NCBI GenBank assembly: GCA_910587245.1
Contig: CAJULX010000001.1
Location: forward strand, 1-64,000
DNA: 64,000 bases
Direction: 5' to 3'
DNA from: Candidatus Gastranaerophilales bacterium
Lineage (GTDB): Bacteria > Cyanobacteriota > Vampirovibrionia > Gastranaerophilales > Gastranaerophilaceae
The position numbers and the translations under genes are program-made. Below, in pieces: positions 8,625-16,986 of this stretch (position 1 is its first letter; every line of letters begins with the position of its first letter). The notes under the pieces are model-generated. The model was not told the DNA's origin. It saw nothing but the letters and a program-made list of their open reading frames with translations, and did not search any database.

Positions 8625-9344
8625 TCATCTTCTTCTCACACCTTCTATTGATGCCATTTTTGATTTTGTTAAATTTATAAAGTCTTTAGCATAATTAACG
8701 GGAACCGCAAAACCTATGCCGATATTTGAGCGGTTATTGTCGGGGTTATAAATTGACTGGTTAATTCCGATTACTTCTCCTTCAAGGTTTAACAAAGGCC
8801 CGCCCGAGCAGCCGGGGTTTATTGCGGCATCGGTTTGAATTTTTTTCCTCTGGTAATCGATTCTTGAAATTATCCCTGTTGTTAAAGTTCCGCGAAATCC
8901 GAAAGGGTTTCCTATGGCAAGCACTCTTTGCCCTACCTTTATATTTTCACTGTTGCCGAATGATATAACGGGAAGAGGTTTTTTTGTGTTTATTTTTATT
9001 ATTGCAAGGTCGTTTTTATCTTTTAAAACGGCAAGCACTTCGCCTTTATAGGTTTGCCCGTTTGAAATCGTAACTTCAATATTTTTTGCTTTGCTTATAA
9101 CATGAGAGCTGGTTAAAATTACGCCTTTAGGGTCTATAACGCAGCCTGTGCCTGATGAAACACCCTCATCTACCTGTGCGTCAATTGCAACAATAGCAGG
9201 GGTAATTTTTTCATAAATTCTTGTATAGGTATCTTCTTCAACGGTTGCTCCAAATGCTGATAAAGAAGACACAGGCATGGAAATCATTAAAGAAAATGTG
9301 AAAATTATATGCAAAAAATATTTTTTTAATGTTTTATACATCAA
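8625..9344 (-). CDS. Trypsin-like serine protease, HtrA type without PDZ
   Basis: 239 aa secreted or membrane-anchored protease. A hydrophobic signal segment spans about 10-32. The chymotrypsin-fold triad is His81 (TSSHV), Asp112 (KNDLAII) and Ser180 (PGCSGGP, with Cys where HtrA usually has Asn). The protein stops about 45 residues after the last catalytic motif, so the PDZ domain of DegP/HtrA is absent. It lacks substrate-gating modules and is probably an envelope housekeeping or stress protease. Confidence 0.85.
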   Translation of the reverse strand: MMYKTLKKYFLHIIFTFSLMISMPVSSLSAFGATVEEDTYTRIYEKITPAIVAIDAQVDEGVSSGTGCVIDPKGVILTSSHVISKAKNIEVTISNGQTYKGEVLAVLKDKNDLAIIKINTKKPLPVISFGNSENIKVGQRVLAIGNPFGFRGTLTTGIISRIDYQRKKIQTDAAINPGCSGGPLLNLEGEVIGINQSIYNPDNNRSNIGIGFAVPVNYAKDFINLTKSKMASIEGVRRR

Positions 9345-9400
9345 TAATACTCCGAATTTTACTGTTATTTTTATTAAAGCATTGAGTGTTTAAAATTAAA

Positions 9401-9429
9401 TTGCACCCCTGTTTTAAGTGTGTTATAAT
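9401..9429 (+). promoter_or_regulatory. Sigma-70-type promoter of ycf23
   Basis: TTGCAC (9401-9406), a 17-nt spacer, then perfect TATAAT (9424-9429), 34 nt before the ATG. It is one of the cleanest promoters in the window. A GAAAGGA ribosome site follows. Confidence 0.8.
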
Positions 9430-9462
9430 TCTTCTAGCTTTTACGAAAGGAAATAAAATAAG

Positions 9463-10248
9463 ATGAGAAATATTGATGTTTTTAAAAGGCACTTAAGAGA
9501 AAGAAGAGCCGTAAAAATTATTGCCGGTATTGATAATTTTGATATCGAAAGCGTAAGAAACGTTGCAAAGGCTGCACAATTAGGCTTAGCAAGCGCTGTT
9601 GACGTTGCGGCTGATGAAGAAGTTATTAAAGCTGCAAAACAGAATACAAAGCTCCCTGTTTTTGTATCATCCGTTGAACCTTTTAAACTTGCAAAAGCTG
9701 TTCAATGGGGTGCTGATGCTATTGAAATCGGTAACTTTGATGCTCTTTATAAACAGGGTATGGAATTTGGTGCTGATGATGTTTATGAAATTGCACTTGA
9801 AACTTTAACTCTTACACCGAACGGTGTTTTCACATGTGTTACGGTTCCCGGGGATATTGCTATCGAACAGCAGATTGAACTTGTAGGCAAGCTTGAACTT
9901 TTGGGAATTGACCTTATTCAAACAGAAGGTACTAAACAAGGCGCAATTAATAAAGCAACAAATGCTCATGAATTTTTGAACCTTGCAAAAACTACAATTT
10001 CTAACACAATGGAAATTGCAAGACACACAGGTATTCCCATTATGACAGCTTCAGGCGTTAATGCCGATACTGCTCCTTTAGCATTTGCTGCAGGTGCAAG
10101 CGCAGTTGGTGTTGGTTCTGCAGTTAATAAACAGGAAACTCAAATTGCAATGATTAATTCAGTTAGAAAAATTATCGGTTCAATTGCATACAGAGATTCA
10201 TTCAGACGTGATTTATACGAAGCAAACCAAAATTTATTAGTGAAATAA
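9463..10248 (+). CDS. ycf23: Ycf23/DUF561 TIM-barrel-like protein
   Basis: 261 aa. The ordered repeats of short strand-helix units (FKRHLRERRAVKIIAGIDNF, SAVDVAADEEVIK, LPVFVSSVEP, DAIEIGNFDALY, GIPIMTASGVNADTAPLAF, GASAVGVGSAV) match the Ycf23/DUF561 family found in cyanobacteria and plastids. The fold resembles NanE-type or thiamine-phosphate-synthase barrels with a GVGS phosphate-binding end. The biochemical activity is not established. It is monocistronic, between a strong promoter and a strong terminator, which implies steady expression. It is the best lineage marker here. Confidence 0.85.
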   Translation: MRNIDVFKRHLRERRAVKIIAGIDNFDIESVRNVAKAAQLGLASAVDVAADEEVIKAAKQNTKLPVFVSSVEPFKLAKAVQWGADAIEIGNFDALYKQGMEFGADDVYEIALETLTLTPNGVFTCVTVPGDIAIEQQIELVGKLELLGIDLIQTEGTKQGAINKATNAHEFLNLAKTTISNTMEIARHTGIPIMTASGVNADTAPLAFAAGASAVGVGSAVNKQETQIAMINSVRKIIGSIAYRDSFRRDLYEANQNLLVK

Positions 10249-10280
10249 TAAATTTGCGCAGTATATATAAAACTTTTAAA

Positions 10281-10312
10281 ACCGTCTTTGGAATTCCAAA
10301 GACGGTTTTTTT
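10281..10312 (+). terminator. Rho-independent terminator after ycf23
   Basis: An 11-bp perfect stem (ACCGTCTTTGG / CCAAAGACGGT) with an AATT loop, followed by a T7 tract, 33 nt after the ycf23 stop. Confidence 0.92.
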
Positions 10313-10330
10313 AAATATTGATTATCTAAA

Positions 10331-10360
10331 TACTGCAAACATTTGTACTGCAAACATTTA
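10331..10360. repeat. Two tandem copies of a 15-bp unit
   Basis: TACTGCAAACATTTG is followed directly by TACTGCAAACATTTA, just downstream of the GT2-like gene stop. No function is apparent. Confidence 0.7.
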
Positions 10361-10364
10361 AGTA

Positions 10365-11948
10365 TTAATTTAAGGGGTTATTGTTCTTTTTTGTCATATC
10401 GTCAATTATATTTGAGATTTTTTGCGGCATAAAACCCTGGCAGGTATTCCAAATTAAAGTCTGCACGGCAGTTTCGGGGTTATCATAATTTCCTTTAAGT
10501 TTGCAAGCACCTTTTAATAAATCTATTGTACCGTCAGGACAGGATTCAAAATATCCGCAATTTTGGCATACTTTTAATATAAAACCTTTAGATTTTAACT
10601 TTCTTGAAATATCTTCCATTGCATCGTACATTCTTAAATGTGCATCCGATACAAATCTTTTTTTCTTAAATCTGAAAACAACTTTTCTCATGCCGTCTTC
10701 AGATACCAAATCAAGCTTGCAGATTAAATCTTTTTTACCGTCCGAAACTATTGAGTTTACGGTGGCGGAATTTACGTTTTCATCTTCGGTTATTTGTTTT
10801 TGAATGCCTTTTAGGGATATCTTTTTTGTAACCACTTTGAAATTAAGCATAAAAGAGCATACAGGGTATAAGAAAAGATACATCAAGGATTTCAAAGGAA
10901 GCCTTGCGGCAAGTATGCCGGTAAAAGTGCTGAATAATCCCAAAACACCGAGGTGCAGAACATATTTAAACCCTATGCCTGATTGAAATGTAAATGAAGA
11001 ATACATTAATATTGCATACACAATTAAGGCAAAAAGTGCACCGGGTTTTAAGGTTGAGAATACAAATTCAACAAAGTACCAGGGTTTTTTGTGCAATAAA
11101 GGCAGGTAATATTTGAATAAAGAGTATCTTGAAGATAAATTTGCCGTGCTTGCATCAAAATTTTCAACATCAACGTATGATTCCATAAACGGGCAGTACA
11201 TAGGTTTTAAATCATTGCTTGCAAGGAAAAGGGAATATTTTAATTCATCATTCCTTGTTTCAAAACAGATTCTTCCTGTTTTTTCAAGTACATCCGCAGT
11301 CATTGCGCAGTTTCCCGCATCAATTACCGAAGATAATTCAAACATTCTTCTTGCAACATTTACGGTGTTATTTACAAAATGCTGTTTAGCTTTTAAAACT
11401 TCATATTTTAATTTAAAAAATAAGCCCGGGGAAGAATTTTTCACATTTAAGCTTCCGGTTAAGATAGTGTTGGGTTCATATATACTTTTATTAACCATTT
11501 CAAGATAGTTTTCGCTCACTGTTCTGTCTGCGCCTAAAAATACAAAAGCGTCAAATTTGTTTTCGGGGAGTAATTTTTCCACAAAAACGGACAATGCTTT
11601 ATCTTTTGAAAAGAATTCAGGGTTTTCAATATAGTGGATTATGGCGCCATATATGCATTCGGGAAGGAAATTAACGGAATCTTTTTCCCTTTGAACGATA
11701 ACATGAACGGAATAGTTTTGTTTTGAATAAGTTTGATTATTTAAAGATTTTAATAAATCTTCAAGCCTTTTATGTTTACTGTTTGCCCATATTGCAACAC
11801 AGAGTTTATTTTCTTTTAAATTCATCTGCTGCATATAGTGTTCGTTTTTAAGAAAGCCTTTTCTCCAGAAAGCTTTGAAATTAAGCGTGAAAAGGTATAT
11901 GCAGTAAAGAATTAAATATAAGAATAATAAAAATAATATAAAACTCAT
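10365..11948 (-). CDS. Membrane GT2-like glycosyltransferase with C-terminal Cys-cluster domain
   Basis: 527 aa. One N-terminal helix (1-24) is followed by a GT-A-like domain of the processive GT2 class (LCVAIWANSKHKR strand, NNQTYSKQNYSVHVIVQ, and FVFLGADRTV around the metal-binding Asp). The usual QxxRW motif is not visible. Four transmembrane helices lie near 300-390. The C-terminal ~140 residues are soluble and carry C-x2-C-x5-C-x11-C (CQNCGYFESC...GAC), which suggests a metal or cluster site not normally found on GT2 enzymes. It diverges from the MlaE permease gene. Substrate unknown. Confidence 0.65.
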   Translation of the reverse strand: MSFILFLLFLYLILYCIYLFTLNFKAFWRKGFLKNEHYMQQMNLKENKLCVAIWANSKHKRLEDLLKSLNNQTYSKQNYSVHVIVQREKDSVNFLPECIYGAIIHYIENPEFFSKDKALSVFVEKLLPENKFDAFVFLGADRTVSENYLEMVNKSIYEPNTILTGSLNVKNSSPGLFFKLKYEVLKAKQHFVNNTVNVARRMFELSSVIDAGNCAMTADVLEKTGRICFETRNDELKYSLFLASNDLKPMYCPFMESYVDVENFDASTANLSSRYSLFKYYLPLLHKKPWYFVEFVFSTLKPGALFALIVYAILMYSSFTFQSGIGFKYVLHLGVLGLFSTFTGILAARLPLKSLMYLFLYPVCSFMLNFKVVTKKISLKGIQKQITEDENVNSATVNSIVSDGKKDLICKLDLVSEDGMRKVVFRFKKKRFVSDAHLRMYDAMEDISRKLKSKGFILKVCQNCGYFESCPDGTIDLLKGACKLKGNYDNPETAVQTLIWNTCQGFMPQKISNIIDDMTKKNNNPLN

Positions 11949-12015
11949 ACACCAATTCTAAATAAAAAGGTATCAAAAAACCAGTTTTCTTTACGATATT
12001 TTACGAGATTTATGC

Positions 12016-12021
12016 TAAAAT
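12016..12021 (+). promoter_or_regulatory. Putative extended -10 for the MlaE gene
   Basis: TGCTAAAAT ends 6 nt before the ATG at 12028, and no Shine-Dalgarno is present. If real, the transcript would be nearly leaderless. Confidence 0.4.
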
Positions 12022-12027
12022 TTTTCT

Positions 12028-12768
12028 ATGATTATATTTTTAGGACAGTGCGTACAAAATTTTACGGAAGCCGTTAAATATACGCTCAAAGGCAATGTGA
12101 CCTTTAAAAGCGTGATTTCGCAGGCGGCAAAGATAGGCTTTGATTCTCTCGGCATATCTTTAATGATTGTTATGATAGCATCTTCCGTTATTGCGCTGCA
12201 GGTTTCAAAACAGTTTCTATTGAGCGGGGCGGAAGATTACATAGGCGGTTTTCTAGGGGTTGCTTTAATAAGGGAGATTGCTCCCGGTTTTGCGGCGCTT
12301 GCAATAGGTGCAAGAGCAGGAACAGCCATAACTGCGCAGATTGCAAATATGAAGGTAACTTCTCAGGTGGATGCAATGAAGGTTTTAGGGGTAAATCCCA
12401 TAGGGTATTATTTTGCGCCTAGAATTATAGCAGGTGCTTTCAGTGTTATGTTTGTTGTAATTTTGGCTGAATTTATAGGTGTAATGGGAGGCATGGCGGT
12501 TTCTTATTTTTCAATCAGCCTTCATCCGAACAGATACTTAAATTCGGTCTGGCTTATGTTTAATGCAAAAGATATATATATAAGTGTTTTTAAAGGGTTT
12601 ATATTCGGCGCTATTGTTTCAACGGTGTGCGCAACGGTAGGGTATAATACAACGGGCGGGGCAAAAAATGTGGGTGATTCCACGACAAAATCCGCCATTT
12701 TGTGTACAATATATCTTTTGCTTGCGGATTTACTTATCGGATTTTTATTTTATACAAGCAGCTATTAA
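12028..12768 (+). CDS. mlaE: MlaE/YrbE-family ABC lipid-transport permease
   Basis: 246 aa integral inner-membrane permease of the Mla/TGD type, which moves phospholipids between membranes with an ATPase and an MCE-domain protein. Characteristic segments are LIREIAPGFAALAIGARAG and IANMKVTSQVDAMKVLGVNP, plus about five transmembrane helices and an NTTGGAKNVGDSTTKS loop before the last helix. The partner ATPase and MCE genes are not adjacent. There is no ribosome site before the ATG. Confidence 0.9.
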   Translation: MIIFLGQCVQNFTEAVKYTLKGNVTFKSVISQAAKIGFDSLGISLMIVMIASSVIALQVSKQFLLSGAEDYIGGFLGVALIREIAPGFAALAIGARAGTAITAQIANMKVTSQVDAMKVLGVNPIGYYFAPRIIAGAFSVMFVVILAEFIGVMGGMAVSYFSISLHPNRYLNSVWLMFNAKDIYISVFKGFIFGAIVSTVCATVGYNTTGGAKNVGDSTTKSAILCTIYLLLADLLIGFLFYTSSY

Positions 12769-12883
12769 ACTTTGTTGCTTCTAAACCATCCTGCGGGGTA
12801 AACCGAATTATCTTTTTGGGGAATGGTGAAAGTTTTGCTTTCTTTTGACAATAAGTTAAAAGAAATTTGTTAAGGGTTGTTTT

Positions 12884-13048
12884 ATGAGCAAAACGAAAGA
12901 AAGACCGAAACAAAAACAAAGAAAAGACTGCGAACCAATACTGGAATTTTTGTTCAGCGGGCAGAATCCTCTGGAGGTTATAAAATTTCATCAGGATAAG
13001 GAGGAAGAAGATAAGGGGCCTAAAAAGCGCTGGTTTTTTGCAGGGTAA
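12884..13048 (+). CDS. 54-aa highly charged protein
   Basis: Short ORF from ATG with AAGGG upstream. The N-terminus is basic (KTKERPKQKQRKDCE), the middle is LEFLFSGQNPLEVIKF, and the end is acidic then basic (KEEEDKGPKKRWFF). The amphipathic central segment and balanced charge look like a real small protein. No family recognised. A stretch of palindromic repeats begins right after it. Confidence 0.45.
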   Translation: MSKTKERPKQKQRKDCEPILEFLFSGQNPLEVIKFHQDKEEEDKGPKKRWFFAG

Positions 13049-13056
13049 GAACATGG

Positions 13057-13200
13057 GTATGTCATAAAATTACGGTTTTATGCCGAAGTCCGTGTATGTC
13101 ATAAAATGTCGTTTTATGCCGAAGTCTGTACTTCGTACATCCTATTTTATTAAGCTGAAAAGCTTAATAAAAAGCACGGTTTTCACCGTGCCGTCATAAA
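13057..13200. repeat. Tandem 37-bp palindromic repeats followed by two hairpins
   Basis: Two near-identical units start at 13057 and 13094 (GTATGTCATAAAAT...GTTTTATGCCGAAGTC). Each is internally palindromic (CATAAAA/TTTTATG). Then come GTACTTCGTAC, a stem TTATTAAGC/GCTTAATAA and a stem GCACGG/CCGTGC. It resembles REP/MITE-like intergenic elements. Confidence 0.7.
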
Positions 13201-13515
13201 ATAAGCATAATTTACAACTGAAAGAAAAACTTTTTTAGAATGCTTTTTTATTAAATTTTTCAAGCATTTTCTTATTTAAAGCAGATAAACTAATGTACGA
13301 AATTATCCTAAAATAAGATTACAAGGGAGATTTACCCTGTTTTGATTTTTTGCGGTTTAGTTTTTTAAACTTCTTCCAAATTAATAAAGTTTTTTCAGCC
13401 GCATTAATTTCAATTTGATGAATTTTATTTACAATTATTTACAAATGCTGAAACGCTGCAAGGACTTCAATTATCTAAAAAATAATCCGTGAAATTTTAT
13501 CTGTTTTTCCTGCTT

Positions 13516-13545
13516 TTGTAAAGTTTTATTACATAAGTATATACT
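13516..13545 (+). promoter_or_regulatory. Putative promoter of the 13615 gene
   Basis: TTGTAA, an 18-nt spacer, then TATACT (13540-13545), about 70 nt before the ATG. Confidence 0.5.
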
Positions 13546-13614
13546 ATGTACGCAATTTTTATATACAAAAATACTTTATATACATGTAAAGGTGTACAAG
13601 CACGGAAAAGGCAA

Positions 13615-14145
13615 ATGTCAAAACAGCATTTTTCACCAATTATATATATCGGAGCTTATCTGGTAACAGGTTTACTCAGTGATAAGCAATACGAACAAAC
13701 AAAGCTGTCTGATGACAAAAGTTGGGCTCATCGTCTTTTATCAGCTGCATTGCAGAAGATTGAAGAAGCTAAAGAAAGTGCACTTATGCAGCTGGAAGCC
13801 GAGTTTGATATCAATGAACCTCTTGAAGATATCCCTGCTGAAGGCGAAGAAGGTGAAGGCGGCGAAGAAAGCTCCAGAGGTGCTGCAGTCAACATTGCCA
13901 GCGATGCTGCAGGTTCATTAATGAGCAAGCTTTCAACCGAACAAAAAATTGAATATATGAGCAGACAGCAGGAAATTGAAAATGACAGCAGCAATGAAGA
14001 GCAGCAGAAAATTGCCGAAGGTAAAATAGTTGAAGATAATATTGATAAACAAATAGCAATGAATGATACCGTAATTCAGGTGCTTCAAGCTACAAAACAA
14101 ACATATGATGATTTCTTAGATCAAACTGATATGCAGCATTGCTAA
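13615..14145 (+). CDS. Acidic, Ala/Gly/Glu-rich helical protein, unknown
   Basis: 176 aa from the ATG preceded by AAAAGG; the longer frame from 13546 lacks a ribosome site. The N-terminus (SPIIYIGAYLVTGLLSDKQYEQT) has a mildly hydrophobic segment. It is followed by helices rich in Glu and Gln, an acidic glycine stretch (EGEEGEGGEE) and a long amphipathic C-terminal helix ending MQHC. It looks like a soluble coiled-coil or secreted effector-like protein. It is monocistronic, with an own promoter-like element. No family recognised. Confidence 0.6.
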   Translation: MSKQHFSPIIYIGAYLVTGLLSDKQYEQTKLSDDKSWAHRLLSAALQKIEEAKESALMQLEAEFDINEPLEDIPAEGEEGEGGEESSRGAAVNIASDAAGSLMSKLSTEQKIEYMSRQQEIENDSSNEEQQKIAEGKIVEDNIDKQIAMNDTVIQVLQATKQTYDDFLDQTDMQHC

Positions 14146-14288
14146 TTTTGGTTAAGAAATTTTAAATAAATAAATTACCCTTAAAACTCTATCCTACACT
14201 TAAATTATTGATTTTAATCAAAAAATTAATTAAAGTATTTATAACGGGGTGTCGATATAGAGTTTAAAGATATTTGTTTCGAGGGTAA

Positions 14289-15404
14289 ATGCTAAATCTG
14301 GAAAAAGAATTTTTTATAGACGGGATGGATGATATCCTTTGTGCGAAAATCAATAATGATTCGGCTACAATTCTTCTTGTGGATGATGAAATAAACAATC
14401 TTCAGCTTTTAAAAAGAACATTCCACCGTAAATATAATATACTTACCGCTTCAAACGGTCTTGAAGGATTGAAAGTATTTGAAGAAAACAGAGACAGCAT
14501 TGCTCTTATTGTATCCGATCATAAAATGCCCGTTATGGACGGAACGGAATTTCTGGAAAAAGTAAATGATATTGCACCTGATGTTATAAAAATTCTGCTT
14601 ACGGGTTTTGCTGATGTTGAAATTTTAACGGATGCGGTTAACAAATGTAATTTGTTCCAATATATGCTGAAACCGTTTGAGCCTGAAGAACTGACAAATG
14701 TTGTAGAGCTCGGGATTAATAAATATAATCTTACAAGTTCAAAAGCTGTTATTTTGAAAGATTTAAAGGAATTATTTTATAAAACAATTAAATCTATTTC
14801 ATCCGCACTTGATTCAAAAGACCCTTATACGCACGGGCATTCGCTCAGGGTTACTTTGTATTCTTTAATTCTTGCAAAAGAAATGGGTTTCGATGATAAA
14901 CTGCTTGAAGAAATAGAAACAGCGGGGCTTTTACATGATATAGGGAAAATTGCAATTCCGCAAAATATCCTCTGCAAGCCCGGTAAATTGACGGATGAAG
15001 AATTTGCCGTTATGAAATCACACCCGAGTAATTCGGAGAAATTGATATTGAGCGTTAAAAAGCTTGCAGGAATTTCAAGCTGGCTTAAGGCTCACCATGA
15101 AAGATGGGATGGAAAAGGCTATCCTGACGGGCTTAAAGGTGAAGAAATACCCTTATCTTCAAGAATAGTGGCGATAGCCGATACTTATGACGCTATGACA
15201 TCTACAAGGTCATACAGAAAAGCGCTTGAACATGATGTTGCGGTTGAAGAGATTAAAAGATGCGCAGGAAGCCAGTTTGACCCAAATCTCGCAAATAAAT
15301 TTATTGAGCTTCAGGAAACAATTAAACTTGCAAAAGAAAACCCTGAAGAATATTATGCAAAATACAGTTTTCTTCAAAAAGAAAGCAATTTAAAAATAGT
15401 ATAG
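14289..15404 (+). CDS. Response regulator with HD-GYP phosphodiesterase output
   Basis: 371 aa, RpfG-like. Residues about 27-145 are a receiver domain with acidic pocket VDDE (31-34), phosphoacceptor Asp77 (SDHKMPVMDG) and conserved Lys in YMLKPF. After a helical linker, residues 165-355 are an HD-GYP domain: HGHS, LLHDIGKIAIP with the metal-binding HD, MKSHP, HHERWDGKGYPDGL and IADTYDAMTSTRSYR. It should hydrolyse cyclic di-GMP when phosphorylated. No histidine kinase is adjacent. Confidence 0.93.
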   Translation: MLNLEKEFFIDGMDDILCAKINNDSATILLVDDEINNLQLLKRTFHRKYNILTASNGLEGLKVFEENRDSIALIVSDHKMPVMDGTEFLEKVNDIAPDVIKILLTGFADVEILTDAVNKCNLFQYMLKPFEPEELTNVVELGINKYNLTSSKAVILKDLKELFYKTIKSISSALDSKDPYTHGHSLRVTLYSLILAKEMGFDDKLLEEIETAGLLHDIGKIAIPQNILCKPGKLTDEEFAVMKSHPSNSEKLILSVKKLAGISSWLKAHHERWDGKGYPDGLKGEEIPLSSRIVAIADTYDAMTSTRSYRKALEHDVAVEEIKRCAGSQFDPNLANKFIELQETIKLAKENPEEYYAKYSFLQKESNLKIV

Positions 15405-15422
15405 TTTTTCAAGGTGCAGGCT

Positions 15423-15452
15423 TTGCCATTTTTTATAAAAATTTGTTATAAT
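15423..15452 (+). promoter_or_regulatory. Promoter of the 15490 membrane protein
   Basis: TTGCCA, an 18-nt spacer, then perfect TATAAT (15447-15452), 37 nt before the ATG. Confidence 0.65.
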
Positions 15453-15489
15453 TTCTTTATTATTCAGAATTTAAAGAAAGATAAAATTT

Positions 15490-16302
15490 ATGCATAAAAA
15501 AAGCAGTTCAATAGGAACTATTGTTGTAAAGTCGCTCGGAATATATTTTGAAAGACTGCCTATGTTTTTAAAATATCTTGCAATACCTGTTTTGTTGCAG
15601 ATTTTAGGCGCTGTAGTCATAGCTTTAGGGATGTTTTTTATTGCACAGACAAATTATATACCTGCAGTTGTTATTATAACGGCGGGTATTGTAATTCTTT
15701 GTAATGCCATATGGAAATATTTAATAAAAATGGGCGGCCTTATTTTAATTTCAAGACAGATTATCGAAAATGAGCCGTTGCGCGAGCTTAATTATTATAC
15801 AAGGGCTTTTGAAAACAGAGGCGGATATGTAACTTATCTTTTAATATCGGGATTTTTAATTCCTTTAATTCCTGTATGCATCGGTGCAATCGGGGCTGCA
15901 TATGCGGGAGCAGTGGGTGATAAAAGCCTGCTTGTTTTATCTTTGCTTGCGGCAATCGGCGTTCTTGTTATTATGTGCCCGTTTTTGCTTATTACAATGC
16001 ACTCTTTTGTTCTAAATCCGAATTTAGGTCCGTGGGATTCGATTGTTAAAGGCATGAAGCTTTCAGGCGGAAACTACCTTTCAAGCTGGGGAATTTTGAT
16101 TTTATATACAATTATTTCAATTGTTATTATGGGTTTAATTGCAATATTTGCAAAAATGGTACGTGTGGGCGCGGGGCTTCCTAAAGGAATGGATGATATA
16201 ATAACCCAGATATTTTCACAATTTTTCCTTCCATACTGGGCGCTGTGTTTTACCTGGTGGTATTTAAGGCTTGAAAAAGAAAACAGAACATACGGAAGAT
16301 AA
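15490..16302 (+). CDS. Six-helix membrane protein, unknown (glycerophosphoryl/DUF975-like layout)
   Basis: 270 aa integral membrane protein with about six transmembrane helices, near 27-50, 58-80, 115-135, 145-175, 195-220 and 232-255. Between helices lie short conserved-looking polar turns (RQIIENEPLRELNYY, LNPNLGPWDSIVKGMKLSGGN). The last of these is typical of DUF975/YciC-like proteins with repeated membrane domains, but I do not recognise it firmly. It has its own promoter and is convergent with the PHP gene, with which it shares a terminator. Confidence 0.6.
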   Translation: MHKKSSSIGTIVVKSLGIYFERLPMFLKYLAIPVLLQILGAVVIALGMFFIAQTNYIPAVVIITAGIVILCNAIWKYLIKMGGLILISRQIIENEPLRELNYYTRAFENRGGYVTYLLISGFLIPLIPVCIGAIGAAYAGAVGDKSLLVLSLLAAIGVLVIMCPFLLITMHSFVLNPNLGPWDSIVKGMKLSGGNYLSSWGILILYTIISIVIMGLIAIFAKMVRVGAGLPKGMDDIITQIFSQFFLPYWALCFTWWYLRLEKENRTYGR

Positions 16303-16313
16303 TATAAAATAAT

Positions 16314-16350
16314 AAAATGCCGCTTTGAATATTGTTTAAGGCGGTATTTT
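16314..16350. terminator. Bidirectional terminator between convergent genes
   Basis: Stem AAAATGCCGC(C)TT / AAGGCGGTATTTT with an ~11-nt loop. A- and T-rich flanks serve both strands. The minus-strand PHP gene stop lies at its edge. Confidence 0.75.
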
Positions 16351-16984
16351 ATTTTAAGCTTCCATGTTCATCAGTTCCGCCCGTTTTAATAAGATTATAT
16401 TTTTCAGCCAGAATATACGGTTTTTTTCTTGAATGAAATTTTATTATTCCTCTGTGCCTGTTGTAGGGGTAATACACTTCAATCCCGTCCAGCCCGAAGG
16501 ATTTTAATTTTTTTACAAGATAATTTAAGCTTAAAACAGATGAGCAGCAAGGATGTGCAAACACTGCAATTCCGCCTGCTTTGTGAATTTTTTCAATTGC
16601 ATCTTTGGGGTGCCTTGAATGAAAAAGTCTTACGATATCAAGTTTTGTTTCGGATTTATTTTTTGTGCACAGTTCATCAATATAAGGACTTTTTATATCA
16701 AAACCGTATCCTAAAATGTGTATTAAACTTGTCTGATAAAAACAATCAAATTCAACAGCGGGAATTAAAACAGGGTTATTTATGTATTTAGAATTTTTAT
16801 ACCCTTCAATTGTATTATGGTCTGCAATTGAAAAATGCTCCAAACCAAGCTCGAGAGCTTCTTCGATAAGGGTGTCGAAATCTTCCTTTCCGTCTGAAAC
16901 GTTGGAATGGGTATGAAGGTTTGCCTTTTTAAAATAATCCTCTTTTTTTATATTTAAAATTCTATCCGAAACAGCGTTTTGCAT
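16349..16984 (-). CDS. PHP-domain metal-dependent phosphoesterase
   Basis: 211 aa, YciV/TrpH-like. Metal-binding motifs appear in order: HTHSNVSDG near residue 25, IADHNT near 57, a central AVEFDC, HILGYGFD, FAHPCC near 145 and GTDEHG near 205. The protein ends right after the last motif, as in compact PHP phosphatases. Known members hydrolyse nucleoside phosphates or short oligonucleotides. It is downstream of a small charged protein gene (2-nt gap), with which it is cotranscribed. Confidence 0.85.
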   Translation of the reverse strand: MQNAVSDRILNIKKEDYFKKANLHTHSNVSDGKEDFDTLIEEALELGLEHFSIADHNTIEGYKNSKYINNPVLIPAVEFDCFYQTSLIHILGYGFDIKSPYIDELCTKNKSETKLDIVRLFHSRHPKDAIEKIHKAGGIAVFAHPCCSSVLSLNYLVKKLKSFGLDGIEVYYPYNRHRGIIKFHSRKKPYILAEKYNLIKTGGTDEHGSLK

Positions 16985-16986
16985 TT

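Larger units (their letters stand above)
13049..13614. other. Intergenic region, 566 bp, hairpin-rich at its left end
   Basis: The first 150 bp hold palindromic repeats (annotated separately). The rest is AT-rich. A Lys-rich frame without a good start lies on the minus strand near 13325-13440 and could be a gene remnant. A promoter-like pair lies at 13516-13545. No convincing gene is seen. Confidence 0.5.

Noticed and set aside
12845..12873. TTGACA with a 17-nt spacer before the 54-aa ORF
   Set aside because: The -10 (TGTTAA) is poor and would place the transcription start only a few nt before the ATG, losing the ribosome site.
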